Shown here: piece after piece, positions 30,845 through 41,478 of the stretch
How positions within the stretch are numbered: position 1 is the first letter of the stretch
How the letters are laid out: every line of letters starts with the position of its first letter
DNA from: Echinometra lucunter
Taxonomy: Eukaryota > Echinodermata > Echinoidea > Camarodonta > Echinometridae
Length of the DNA stretch: 64,000 nt
Reading direction: 5' to 3'
Assembly: GCA_029962745.1 (NCBI GenBank)
Contig: CM057156.1
Location: 165,185-229,184, forward strand
Translations under genes and position numbers: made by a program
The notes under the pieces: model-generated
Told to the model about the DNA's origin: nothing
The model's input: only the letters and a program-made list of their open reading frames with translations
Database searches by the model: none

Positions 30845-32619
30845 ATGAAGATGTGATGTTGAGTTGTACATTGGTATTCGATGTGAATGGCTCCATGAGA
30901 TCGGTAACGAAACAATGTGCCAATTCGGATACATCCAGCACAGGAAACCGTGGTGTCATTCGTGTTGATCCCTTTATCAATGAAGTTCAGCTAGGATCCG
31001 ATGCTGTCTTCAGTTGCACGAAAGGTGACCAAGACACTGTCCTGACAAAGTTCTGGAACATTGTCAATATGACGAACATCTTTTTGTCATTAGGAAATAG
31101 AGTTGACAATGGAACTCGAATCACTATCAGCAACGTACATAAGGAAGATGAGAACCTGTTGATCGAATGTCGCACCATTTCACTGGGAAACAGTGTGTGG
31201 GTTTCTAGTTTTGCTACTATCCGGGTCGTTTCGTCTACCACAGTCTCGCAGCCACCCCTTATGACATCTTACTACGAGACCACAACGAGAATGAATGGTA
31301 CTATTGATGTTACAAAATCACCTAGTGCTGCAGGTCGTACTCGTAGGATTTTAGTCGCAGTTGTTATAATTTTTCTCGTCATCATGGTAATAATTGTCAT
31401 CATCGTCGCATTTATCCGAAGAAGGAAACGATCGCTGCCGTTACGGTCGAATAGGAACAAAAATTATTCTGTTACTTATGGTACCAATATTTCGAAGGAG
31501 ATACCTCATATATGGTCGAATGGAGGCCAGCTTACCTACGCCGTGTCTTTCAAAGATAAAAGAGTGCGAAATAACGAGGCAAAGGTTGATGGTGCTGACC
31601 ACATCCGTGAAGCTCCCGAAGGTTCGTCAACCATTTCAGTGTCAGAAATCATTCTTCATGAGCAAGGCTCTCGACCGTCGAGAACCACTCAAAATAATAT
31701 ATCTAGGTTTCGGTCTTTACCGATGCTCGATGACAATGAATACGAGATAGTTTCATACGAAGATTTTGAAGAGTGTCATGTTCCGAGGTCGAAGTCGATG
31801 ACATCGATTCAAAGCAATTCTAGCAACAAACGATGGACATCACAGAAGATGAGAAGGAGCACATTAAAGACTCCACCTCGAGGTCGTCGAGCGTTGTCCT
31901 ACCGCAAACCAACTAAGAGCAGCGACCCTCATGTTAGCACTGAATACGCGCAGATGAGCATTAAAAGCAAATCAGGTGAAGATGTAGAAAATGAAAGCGG
32001 TCTTTCAAAACCTTTCCCTGTATATGCAACACCTGATAAGACAAAGAAAACAAACAGACATAAGAAGTCGAGAGAAGATAAGCCTGATTTAGAGGACGAT
32101 AATTCCTATGCTGTATCGGCTATTGCATCATGCAACTCTTCTGACTCTTCCAGTAATGGACACGCCCTTGCTGGAAGACCGAACCAGCACGATCCACTAC
32201 AATTAAACAAGTTCATGAAGAAAGACATCCTTGGGAAATCATTGCATGTATCCTCCTCTTCATCAGCTGCCCCACCGAAGCCGAAACGTGGAAAATGCCA
32301 GTCGCAGTTCCTCGCAAATGCCGCATACAGCGTGGTCAGTGACTACGAAATCATGGCACAGCAATTTCAAAATCAAAAACAGACTGATGTCGATGCGAAA
32401 AATACATCAAAATACGACACACCGCAGGGATCTCTCCACCGAAAAAATCCATCGAAAGACTCGGAGACCGTGACGGTCGATGGGGATCATGGAAACAGCG
32501 TCTATGAAATGGTTAATGATCTTGACAGAAGCAGACCTGTAGATACATCTGAAGTGGTGATTTCTCCACAGTATGCTTCTATCAATGAAGCAGCCTATGC
32601 TTTCGTAGATGATGTTTAG
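30845..32619 (+). CDS. Ig-domain transmembrane receptor with long tyrosine-rich tail (5' end in gap)
   Basis: The visible part begins in the second domain (MLSC and KQC are the third and fourth cysteines of the family pattern). It continues with the linker VIRVDPFINEV and the membrane-proximal Ig domain (AVFSC to LLIEC). A Thr-rich stalk follows, then a transmembrane helix (31348-31416), RRRKR and a ~400 residue cytoplasmic tail. The tail has many candidate phosphotyrosine sites: YEIVSYEDF, YAQM (Tyr 31945), YATP, YAVS, YSVVSDYEIM (YEIM Tyr 32344), YDTP, YEMV and C-terminal YASINEAAYAFVDDV. It also has a proline/basic patch, PPKPKRGK. Two YxxM motifs would suit PI3K p85, and the YxxP motifs suit Crk/Nck-type SH2 domains. 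Several motifs (YATPDK, YAVS, YAFVDDV) recur in the gene at 44630-46606, so these two form a subfamily. The frame runs on through the Ns into 30202, but I regard that as an artefact. Confidence 0.8.
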
Positions 32620-33817
32620 CTTGTTTTGTCATGTGTAATTTCTCTCTTTACATAAAGATCTGTATATTTGGTTTGGATGTTCATTTAAACAATTTTATGA
32701 TCATTATTCTTCATATTCTTTGAATATAGATCAATCTATTTCATTAACACTGATTAAGTTGCATTAGTTATAGTATGAAATTTGTTAGTCCCTGTTAATG
32801 GGGGATTCTACTCTTTATTATTTATTCACTTTTCTTTTGTTTGTTTGTTGTTGTTTGTTTGTTTGTTTGTTTTTGTTGTCCATGTGAGTGCTGTTTGTTT
32901 GTTTTTAGTTTTCTCTTCCTGTTAGGTTTGCAAATCTAGTACAGTAGGTGTGTTTCTAAACCACATCAAAGATCTTAATTATTCTTTTGTGTAGATGATG
33001 CAAAAAATTGTGTATAAAGTGATTTTGTCAGAACTCCAAATTTGCTAACATATTTCTGTTTATGAAAACGAAATGTCAAATGATTCCTGATGGAAATGTC
33101 ATTTAAATATGTTTAAGTAGAAATTAATTATACATACCGACTGTAATTGTTTTTGAGTAGACAATCAGAAACTCGCCAAAGCAAACAATACAGGATCATT
33201 AGATATTGTTTTGCACTTGCAGTTGTCGAAAGTTTTTTTTTTTTTTTTTAATGAAATAAATCAGTACATCATAAAAACACTGAATGACCGTTCGGATAAA
33301 TTAATTACAGTTTTTCTCCTACATGAGCTTATCGTTTCAAGTGCATTTTAATTGGTGATCATGGATCCATAATGAATACTTAAGCAGTACTAAGAATAAA
33401 ATACCGAGAGGGTGAAATGTTTCTTTAAATTTGTATCGGTGAGTTTTACCAATCTCTGTAGTATAGTCAAATGACTGTGTATAATATATCACTATTACGA
33501 TAAAGATAAACATAATTATATCATTTATGTACAGTCGATTATGAGGAAAGTGATATTTTATTATTATCATTTATTATTATCATTATTATTGTTATTGTTG
33601 TTGTTATTGTTATTATTATCATTTGCTCTGTGGTTCACTCCTTCCACAGTCATTTATCATTTCAGTACAAACAACTTCCCGTTTGTGGTCGTAACCATTC
33701 AAGTACGTGTGAAGATGAGATAAGAGCTTCGTTCATACAACCTTTCCCACGCCTTTGTTTGTCACTTCACGATATCTGGGGGTTGTTTAAGTCATGCGCA
33801 TGACTTTATGAACGACT
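32620..33817. other. Probable 3' UTR then intergenic DNA
   Basis: The sequence is AT-rich after the stop codon, with TTTG-rich runs and an AATAAA within GAAATAAATCAG near 33257 that could be a polyadenylation signal. A TTA/TTG simple repeat lies at about 33555-33625. Confidence 0.4.
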
Positions 33818-34306
33818 TTAAAGGGGGTACCCAATGCTGAAACAATGTTAGTTCATTTAAAAGAGCATGATTTTATTAGCAGAAAATCATCTGTCTAAAG
33901 TTTTTTTTTAAAGTCCTGTTGCCAAGGAAACCCCCAAATGTGGTAAGATTTCAGGATATTTTTGACCCTTCAGCTGTGACCCAGTTTCAACTGGGTACCC
34001 ACTTTGACGTCAAAATGACGTCAAAGTGGGTACCTTGTCGCGCACTTCTAGCAAAATGCGCGCAAGTTATAATACATGTTTTACAGTCTAGCGCGTAGCA
34101 CAACTGCAATGCGCGAAGCTGGGTACCCACTTTTAGGTCATACCTCATACTCAATTTTTTTGGTCAGCTCATAACTTTTCATGAGAAAAATAGCCAAAAT
34201 GCATTGATTTCGATTGAAAATCATCATATTTTTAATGTCATTCCTCTTAGAATTCTATTCTCGATCATATATCAAAATTTTGTTTACCATTGTGTAATCA
34301 CTTTAA
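33818..34306. mobile_element. TTAA-ended dispersed element, copy 1 (489 bp)
   Basis: It begins TTAAAGGGGGTACCCAATG and ends CATTGTGTAATCACTTTAA, an imperfect inverted pair. A central GTACCCACTTTGACGTCAAA is palindromic. A near-identical copy lies at 46951-47427. TTAA at both ends would fit a piggyBac-type target site, although the terminal bases after it are not the typical piggyBac ones. No gene is inside. Confidence 0.75.
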
Positions 34307-34394
34307 TATGAAGTGCCACATGGGATGCCCAAAGTTTTTTTCCTGACGTTTCAATAAAGCGTGACTACATTAGTTAAACTATGGCTAAAAAATA

Positions 34395-34505
34395 TACTTC
34401 GCGATGAAAGTGTTTGTTAACAGTAGTAATGTTAATCTACGTCGGCATATTCTACCTTTAGCTGATGCGATTTATAATGATTGAGAATCCCATTTGGCTT
34501 GCCAT
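34395..34505. repeat. Dispersed repeat shared with the right edge of the window
   Basis: The sequence from CTTCGCGATGAAAGTGTTTG to GATTGAGAATCCCATTTGG recurs at 63900-64000 (CTTCGCAATAAAGATGTTTG to GATTGAGAATTCCATATGG). Its class is unknown. Confidence 0.7.
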
Positions 34506-35870
34506 ATTCAAGTCGATCGTAAAGTCATTCGTAACTTTACAAACAGCTTTATGAAACACCCCAAGGAATATTCTTTCAATACATTCTATGAGTAAAATTT
34601 GGATATATTCGGTATAATATTCATTATGGTCACGAATATAGCCACATCGTAACAGTTGCTTAAATCACAGAAACATTTGGACTGATTGAAACTATAAATC
34701 TACATCTCATGTAAAATAGCTTTTCCAGATTGTGAAGTTTAACAAGTAGATTTAAAAGTAGATTCAAAATAATGTTCTTCTTCAAGCAGTTTTCTAAAAC
34801 TGTCTTTAAAAACTGAAATGTGCTTCACCTTTTTTTGGTATGCACCTTGGCCATCTCATTAGTTTTTTTTAAACTGTCATAGCTCTATAGTGTCGAACTC
34901 ATCAGACTAATCAAACTTAGATTGAAAATAAATATTCTTTACTTCACACCTTATAAAAGGGTTCAAACTGAGTCAATGAGTTTGATTTCCTCTCTTCTCG
35001 TACTTTCTTTAACACACATTGGTTTTGTAATCAATTTAAAACCTCGTTGGCGATAGTTTGCTCTGTCTTGCACACTTCACTGTTATCATGGCTATAATTA
35101 TGTATACTTCTGAATAAATGATCTGAATGTCTTTTGTTATTGTAAACAAATAGAAGACGCATTTATGTTGTGATAACAGATGAATCAATAAATTCAAATT
35201 CAAATTCAAATGTTGAACAAAAAAATATGTCTATTAAGAGGCGTATAACTTGTTCGGGGAAAAAGCGTGGCATATACCGGAGATAAACGCAGTTTCACTC
35301 TCTTTCCCATGTATGTTTACCAAAACTTCATCATCTTACTAATTAGCATTCAACTGTGAAAATTGATAGGTTTAGCAAAGGTAACTTGAAAATTCACTTT
35401 CACTTCCTTTCATAAGCGGCTTGATTATAGGCCTTATCCCTTTCCCAGGCTGTACTTTAGATCTACAAAGACTGTTTGTATAACTTCGTGTTCACAAGCA
35501 GTGAAACAGATTGAATTGCCACTTCCTCATCTCTAATGCAATGAATTGTTGCTTCTTCTTTCTTTTTGTTTTTTTTTAAACTAAGGACATTGTATCCTAT
35601 GCAAGCCTTTGCAGTGGTTGGTTTAAACTTTTATCCATAAATATGGAAAATGATTTCCGACTTCATAACGTCATATGGGTAGACATAACCAGCTGTAACA
35701 AATGTAACAATCTAAATAGAGAAATAAAATTTAGCTATTAGTAGTTCTTGTCTTCGGTCGCAATATATCCATGATGATATTTCAAAATCCCATTGAGCAT
35801 ACATGAATTACAGAATGTGTTGTTAAATAACAATAGAAAGGTCTTTTAACATCTCAAACTGTAAAGGTGT
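34506..35870. other. Intergenic, no gene seen
   Basis: AT-rich DNA. A short CAAATT tandem run near 35195 is typical of SINE/LINE 3' ends but has no recognisable element attached. No coding frame is convincing. Confidence 0.5.
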
Positions 35871-35877
35871 TTGGTAC

Positions 35878-36035
35878 TGCAAAATCGGAAAATAGCATTG
35901 AACACGGACATACTGAAGCTTTTCGACATGCGCTTTTCGATTCGGCTTTCTGTTCATTCAAGCGATTTTACTCTGATGAGTGTATGCCGAAAAGCTTCAA
36001 TATGTCCGTATTCAATGCTCTTTTCCGATCCCGAA
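35878..36035. mobile_element. Palindromic MITE-like repeat
   Basis: The left arm (CGGAAAATAGCATTGAACAC, GGACATACTGAAGCTTTTCG) pairs with the right arm (CGAAAAGCTTCAATATGTCC, GTATTCAATGCTCTTTTCCG). The open frame across it is a by-product of the palindrome. Confidence 0.75.
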
Positions 36036-36599
36036 CTGTGAAACATATCTTGTACATTTTATTGATAGCAAATTTGTCATCACTTTACTTTCTCCATTGA
36101 TGAGTATGACAGATAAGCTAATAGGTTTCAACTTACGTGGCATTTAAACGCGTGACATAATTTTCATTTTTCATACTTTCTTCGACAGTAATGTCCATAT
36201 TTCACCTCTTTGTCCTTTGTCTTATTCTCGCCTTCCCTATGTAGGCCTATTGATTTCTTTTCCCCTTTGGGGGGATATTTACATCAAAATAGATTGCTCT
36301 TATTGATTTATAATAGAGTCTATGAGTTACGACCTTAGCTTTTTAAATAGATTCCTTCATGTTTCATTACAAATGTACATGTCTGACTTTATTTAAAGAA
36401 AACACTTTACGGCATTGTTTACATATCTATATGTCATATAGACTATATTATGTTTGTTTACTTTCGAAAGAACGCTTTGTTCATTATCATTTTTTCTAAC
36501 ATTGTGTATTGATTGTGAAATATGAAATAAACTAAACTGAAACTGAAATAGGGGTCACGTTATTCCTTTCAGTGTATCATTGTGATCTTATACCTCCTC

Positions 36600-36863
36600 C
36601 TATCTCCTTCTCTCTATCACCCTCTCTCTCTCTCTCTCTCTCCCTCCCTCTCTCCCTCTCTCTCTCTTTCTATTTCTTTCTCGCTCCCTGTCTAGCTGTC
36701 CCCTTCTGTCTCTCTCTCTCTCTCTTTCTATTTCTTTCTCGCTCCCTGTCTGGCTATCCCCTTCTGTCTCTCTCTGTCTGTCTCTCTCTCTCTCTCTCTT
36801 TCTATTTCTTTCTCGCTCCCTGTCTAGCTGTCCCCTTCTGTCTCTCTCTCTCTCTCTCTCTGC

Positions 36864-36894
<31 letters not shown>

Positions 36895-37036
36895 CCTCTC
36901 TCTCTCTCTCTTTCTATTTCTTTCTCGCTCCCTGTCTGGCTGTCCCCTTCTGTCTCTCTCTCTGTCTGTCTCTCTCTCTTTCTATTTCTTTCTCGCTCCC
37001 TGTCTAGCTGTCCCCTTCTGTCTCTCTCTGTCTGTC

Positions 37037-37110
<74 letters not shown>
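36600..37110. repeat. TC-rich satellite with a ~50 bp higher-order unit
   Basis: (TC)n and (TCTG)n tracts alternate with five copies of a unit reading TTTCTATTTCTTTCTCGCTC then CCTGTCTAGCTGTCCCCTTC, at about 36667, 36725, 36799, 36909 and 36977. The last ~70 bp is pure (TC)n. The Ser/Leu-rich and Arg/Glu-rich frames here are not genes. Confidence 0.9.
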
Positions 37111-37111
<1 letters not shown>

Positions 37112-37587
37112 CCCTTTACTTCCTGAGTGCAGTATAATTATCTCCACTACCTTTTTACTGCCACCACTAGGTGGCGTTTTACGATTTATGGAAACCCAAA
37201 CTTCAATTCACATTACATATGATTCAAGTCGCAACTAGCAGCTTCAGCATTTTAGTATAGCAACTCCTTGGTAAAACAAGCATAGCTTGTGGGGAAAACA
37301 TGAGTAGTCTTTTTCCATTTCCTGTTTAGGAAGAAAAAAATACCATTCCGTCAAACAACCAAACATGCATATATACCCTATGAATTATGCGTATTCTAAA
37401 TAGTATATTATGTTATACGAATTAATTGGAGGGGGTAACTGAAATTAGAAATTTAGAACATTATGTATTACATCTCATTATTACAATATTGTAAACGGAT
37501 TCCGCCATCCTGTATTACTGATTACTTTCTATTTCATTTAGAAAAATAGAACCACCCGTTGCTAAAGACACTTGGAAAGGATTACGG

Positions 37588-37624
37588 CTATGAGCATGAG
37601 GCCGACAATGAAAGTGATGATGGT

Positions 37625-37656
<32 letters not shown>

Positions 37657-37826
37657 TGATAATAGCGGTAGTGGTAGCGGTGGTGATGATAGTGATAGTG
37701 GTGATAATGTTGGTTGTGGTGATTGTGGTGGTGATAATGATGGTGGTAGTGGTGTTGATGATGGTGGTGGTAGTGATAGTGATGATGGTGGTAGTGGTGG
37801 TAGTGGTGGTGATGACGATGATGAGG

Positions 37827-37867
<41 letters not shown>

Positions 37868-37874
37868 AATGATA

Positions 37875-37907
<33 letters not shown>

Positions 37908-38150
37908 GTGATAAAAGGTCGTGATAATAGTGGTGATGATGATAACGGTTGTAGTGGTGGTTGGTGATGATGATGGTGGTGGTGGTGGTGATGATGGTGG
38001 TGGTGGTGGTGATGATAATAGCCATGATAGCAGTTGTTGTGGTTATGATGATGGGGGTTATGCCTGATGATGATGGTGGTGGTTGTGGTGGTGGATGGTG
38101 GTGATAGTGGTGTTAATGTTTGTGGCGGTGGTGGTGGTGGTGGTAGTGGC
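37588..38150. repeat. GAT/GGT trinucleotide-rich microsatellite region
   Basis: About 550 bp of GATGATGGTGGT-type repeats gives long Asp/Gly, Met/Val or Ser/Pro frames depending on reading frame. The lack of any non-repetitive coding flank argues against an acidic protein gene. Confidence 0.9.
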
Positions 38151-39234
38151 AGTTTGTAGCAGCAAACGTGGTAATGGCAGTAATATCAATCTGATTATGG
38201 CGAATTGAATACTAAAACGGTTTAGTGTGTCGAAGTCGAGTTTCGCGGTTGACCACTCAATTTGGCAAGTCCATGTTCGTTTGGGGCCGACGACTTAACT
38301 ATCATGACCATTGTCCCTTGGAAAGTCATTGATCAAAATTTTTTATTTCCCACTCAGGGTTTTATTCTATTCTTTTCTCCCCCCCCCCCTTTTTTTTTTT
38401 GGAGGGGGGCAGTACTGGCACTTTTTTTAGTGCTACTATACTACACCGTCCAGACAACGCTATTCTCAAAAGTGGGCTTCTCAGTGGGGTAGTTTCAAAG
38501 TTTATCATATTTTTCGCTGGATATATTCTCAATCTATGGAAATGAGCAAAAAAACGTGATCGCACTATTTTGGTTACGAAACCGCCAATGCCGCTGATTT
38601 TATTTCTTCTTATCTCGGGACCTCTTGACCCGGCACGGATGTGAAATCATTCTGTGACGTCATCTCTTGGAAGATACGTGCGGCAAACGCGATGATAGAG
38701 GGAAATATATTCATGTAGGAAGAATGACAATGTTTTGTGTCTAAAGTTTGTCTACTAGTTCATTTTTTAAAAATACTAAAAGGTCATTCATAGTTTAGCT
38801 CTTACTCTCGTTTTCTGTGAAAGGTAGAATTTGTTTAGAAGATTTTTAAAGAATAATGATGACTAAGATACACATTACCTCCACAAACTTTTTTTTTGTT
38901 TGTTCGTTTTTTTGTTTTGGGGGTGAATGATAAAAAAGATTTGCACATTTCATGGAGTTGTTTGGCTGTACACATGAATATTGTTTGTCCTTTGTCACTA
39001 TTGTTAGTTTTGAATACATTTGCAAGAAGATAAAGGCTTCGTAAATCGTAAAGTAATTTACAAAAACTCCTCTTTCCTTCCTGTTTCACGTAATACAAAT
39101 AATGATTACTATATTCATTATAAACTCATCCAGTCTCCTTCCATCATTCCTTGTCCTTGTACCACACAAATAAAGATGCCATTCATTCATATCTCTTTCC
39201 ACATACTTCTTGCGTAAAAAGTTGAGATTGAAAG

Positions 39235-39326
39235 CAACTCAAAAAAATTAAACGCAACTTGATTTTAAACCAACCAGAACTCAGTAGTTGGGACTTGCGT
39301 TTAATTTTTTTTTGCGTTTTATCGCA
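39235..39326. repeat. Short inverted repeat
   Basis: AAAAAAATTAAACGCAACTT pairs with ACTTGCGTTTAATTTTTTTT across a ~35 bp loop. It may be a small MITE or a transcribed hairpin. No gene is associated. Confidence 0.55.
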
Positions 39327-39529
39327 ACATTATTATGCAAGAGGGCCCTCTTTCCTTCTCCCCTGGGTACGTGAGAGGCAACTTACACTTCCATGCAATA
39401 TTATCTTTCGTGACGTATAGGAACACTGTGGTTATAGTACGCGAGACATGGGGATACGGTCCCCTCCGCCCTCAATCAGAAACCAAAGAGAGCACATGAA
39501 TGAGAGAGGGCAGGGGCAGGGGGAGAGGT

Positions 39530-39558
39530 GGAGAGAGAGAGGGGGGAGAAAGAGGGGG

Positions 39559-39603
<45 letters not shown>
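39530..39603. repeat. GA microsatellite
   Basis: An imperfect GA-rich lead-in is followed by a (AG)n run of about 50 bp. It is a simple sequence repeat without a visible role. Confidence 0.9.
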
Positions 39604-39605
<2 letters not shown>

Positions 39606-39822
39606 TGAGTTAACAGTTAAGTGAAGGTAACTTGAATAGAGGACTGTGATACGATCGCATTCGGAACTCCTTAACTTCATAATCTTATAGGCCTACTGTT
39701 GGGTTTTATCCACCTACAATAAAACTGGTGCCACCAAACTCCCTCCACCCCCTTCCCCCACCACACACCCACTTTCTTACACCAACGCCCACTCATTCGA
39801 CCCACCCTACATGGCAGATTGC

Positions 39823-40258
39823 CACTTGGTCTAATCCCACTTTGTCTATTGGCTGTTTGGTCTCATCCACCATGGTCTAATCCCATTTCACTACAACCAG
39901 TTAGTCTAATAACTATTTGGTCTAATTACCACTTAGCCCATTTACCATTCCGTTTAATTTCCAGGTAGGCTACGCTCATTTCGTCCAATACTCACTTGGT
40001 CTAACACCATTTAATCTATCTGATTAGGCAAACTGGTAATAGACCAAATGGTCATTAGACGAAATTAGGAAAACTAAGTAGACGAAATGGCAATGAGACC
40101 ATTTGCTCATAAGACAAAATGAAAATTAGCCCAAGTACGTATTAGACCAAGTGATGATTGGACCAAACGGCAATTAGACCAAATTGAAAGTAGAGCAAAT
40201 GGGTTTAGCCATAGTGGTATTAGACGATCTGGGAATTAGACCAACTAGTGAACATGCC
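39823..40258. repeat. Large inverted repeat built from ~20-24 bp tandem units
   Basis: The left half repeats TTGGTCTAATNNCCA-like words. The right half repeats their complement, such as ATTAGACCAAATGGCAAT. The turn lies near 40020. Units are degenerate, and about eight to nine can be recognised per side. Single strands could fold into a long imperfect hairpin. Confidence 0.75.
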
Positions 40259-40904
40259 TTTAGACCTTTAGTCGGCTCTTCTACAGTTGTCTTTCTCACT
40301 TCTGGCAAATATAGGTTTTTTCCGGCCGAATTCGTCAAAACAGCATTCACTTTCATGATCAAGCATTCAAATTCAAGCAATTTAAAGTCCATCGGTTTTC
40401 CAGTGTTTCAATGTAACACTTTTTGCGTTCAGTTCTTGTTTTAAACATTGAAATTAGTAAAATTATCATTCAAAATAAATGTATTTTGATTCAATTTGGT
40501 AATGAATAACCGTCATTCAATTTCGCCAAGTTTGATAGGAAGAAGAAATTCCTTGCTGAATTGCGGTTTCATTTTCATCTTTAGGCAATCACTTATGCCA
40601 TTCAATTAGAACAATTAACATAAGTGGTCTTTATCTCTTTTTCATTTTCATTTTTATTCTCTTTAATTCTTTATTTCTTTTCTGTCATTATATATTTGAC
40701 ATTCATATTTCTTTCTTTTTTTTTTCAGTTTACATGTCATTATTCTTTTATTCTTCTGTACAATTCAGTATAAAATGCCTGTCATACATGGTCATGGATT
40801 ATTTTTTGTGATCTTTATTTGCATATTTGTGAGGGGGTTTCTTTTCATATTTCTTTTTTTTTCCATCTGCTAAATGCTAATGATCTCAATCTTGTTGTTT
40901 CTAC
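40259..40904. other. Intergenic, no gene seen
   Basis: AT-rich with T-runs. No coding frame or repeat of note is visible apart from short TTTCTTT patches. Confidence 0.5.
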
Positions 40905-40912
40905 ATTCATAG

Positions 40913-41470
40913 CACTGTCGTTGCTAAGGGGAGGGGGGCACAAGAGTGCCATGGCCCCCCTGTTGATCGGCGAGCAAAAAACCAAAACAAATTTTTAAAA
41001 AGGACTTTCGAGTCCACTTCACATAACTTACCCTACCCCTACCCTGCGAAATGAAAGTTAAAAGTAAATATGCCATTTCTCACATGTCTCATATCATATA
41101 AGTAACCCCAATACTGAATTTTAGTATGCAGAAAATGCCATTTTCAAGCACGAATTTTCAGAAATCTCCCTATCGTGGGAGGGGGATACCCTCCTCCTCT
41201 CGCTCTGTCATTCGCTCCCTCGCCTTAGCCCCCCCTCCCCCCCCCCCCCCCCCCCCCCATATGGCACTTCTCATATAAGTTACCCCTAATACTGAATTTT
41301 AGTGTGCAGAAAATGAAAATGCCATTTACATGCACGAATTTTCAAAAATCTCCCTACCGTGGGAGGGGGATACTCCCCTCCCACACACCCTTCCCACCCC
41401 CCTTCTTGGTCGTTTCACTCCTTCGCCTTGGTCCCCCACCCCCTGTTGAAAATTCCTGGCTACGCCAGTG
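40913..41470. mobile_element. hAT-type element, 558 bp
   Basis: The ends CACTGTCGTTGCTAAGG and CCTGGCTACGCCAGTG are inverted with mismatches. ATTCATAG flanks both sides exactly (40905-40912 and 41471-41478). The interior contains a duplicated ~110 bp segment (ACTGAATTTTAGTATGCAGA versus ACTGAATTTTAGTGTGCAGA) and long C runs. It carries no transposase. Confidence 0.85.
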
Positions 41471-41478
41471 ATTCATAG

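Noticed and set aside
30202..32619. One 805-codon frame through the N run
   Set aside because: The frame is continuous only because Ns translate as unknown residues. The two sides belong to different receptor copies.
36572..37126. Long Ser/Leu and Arg/Glu frames
   Set aside because: They are produced by a TC-rich satellite on both strands.
37559..38025. Acidic Asp/Gly-rich protein
   Set aside because: The frame is purely GAT/GGT microsatellite, and the complementary frames are equally open.
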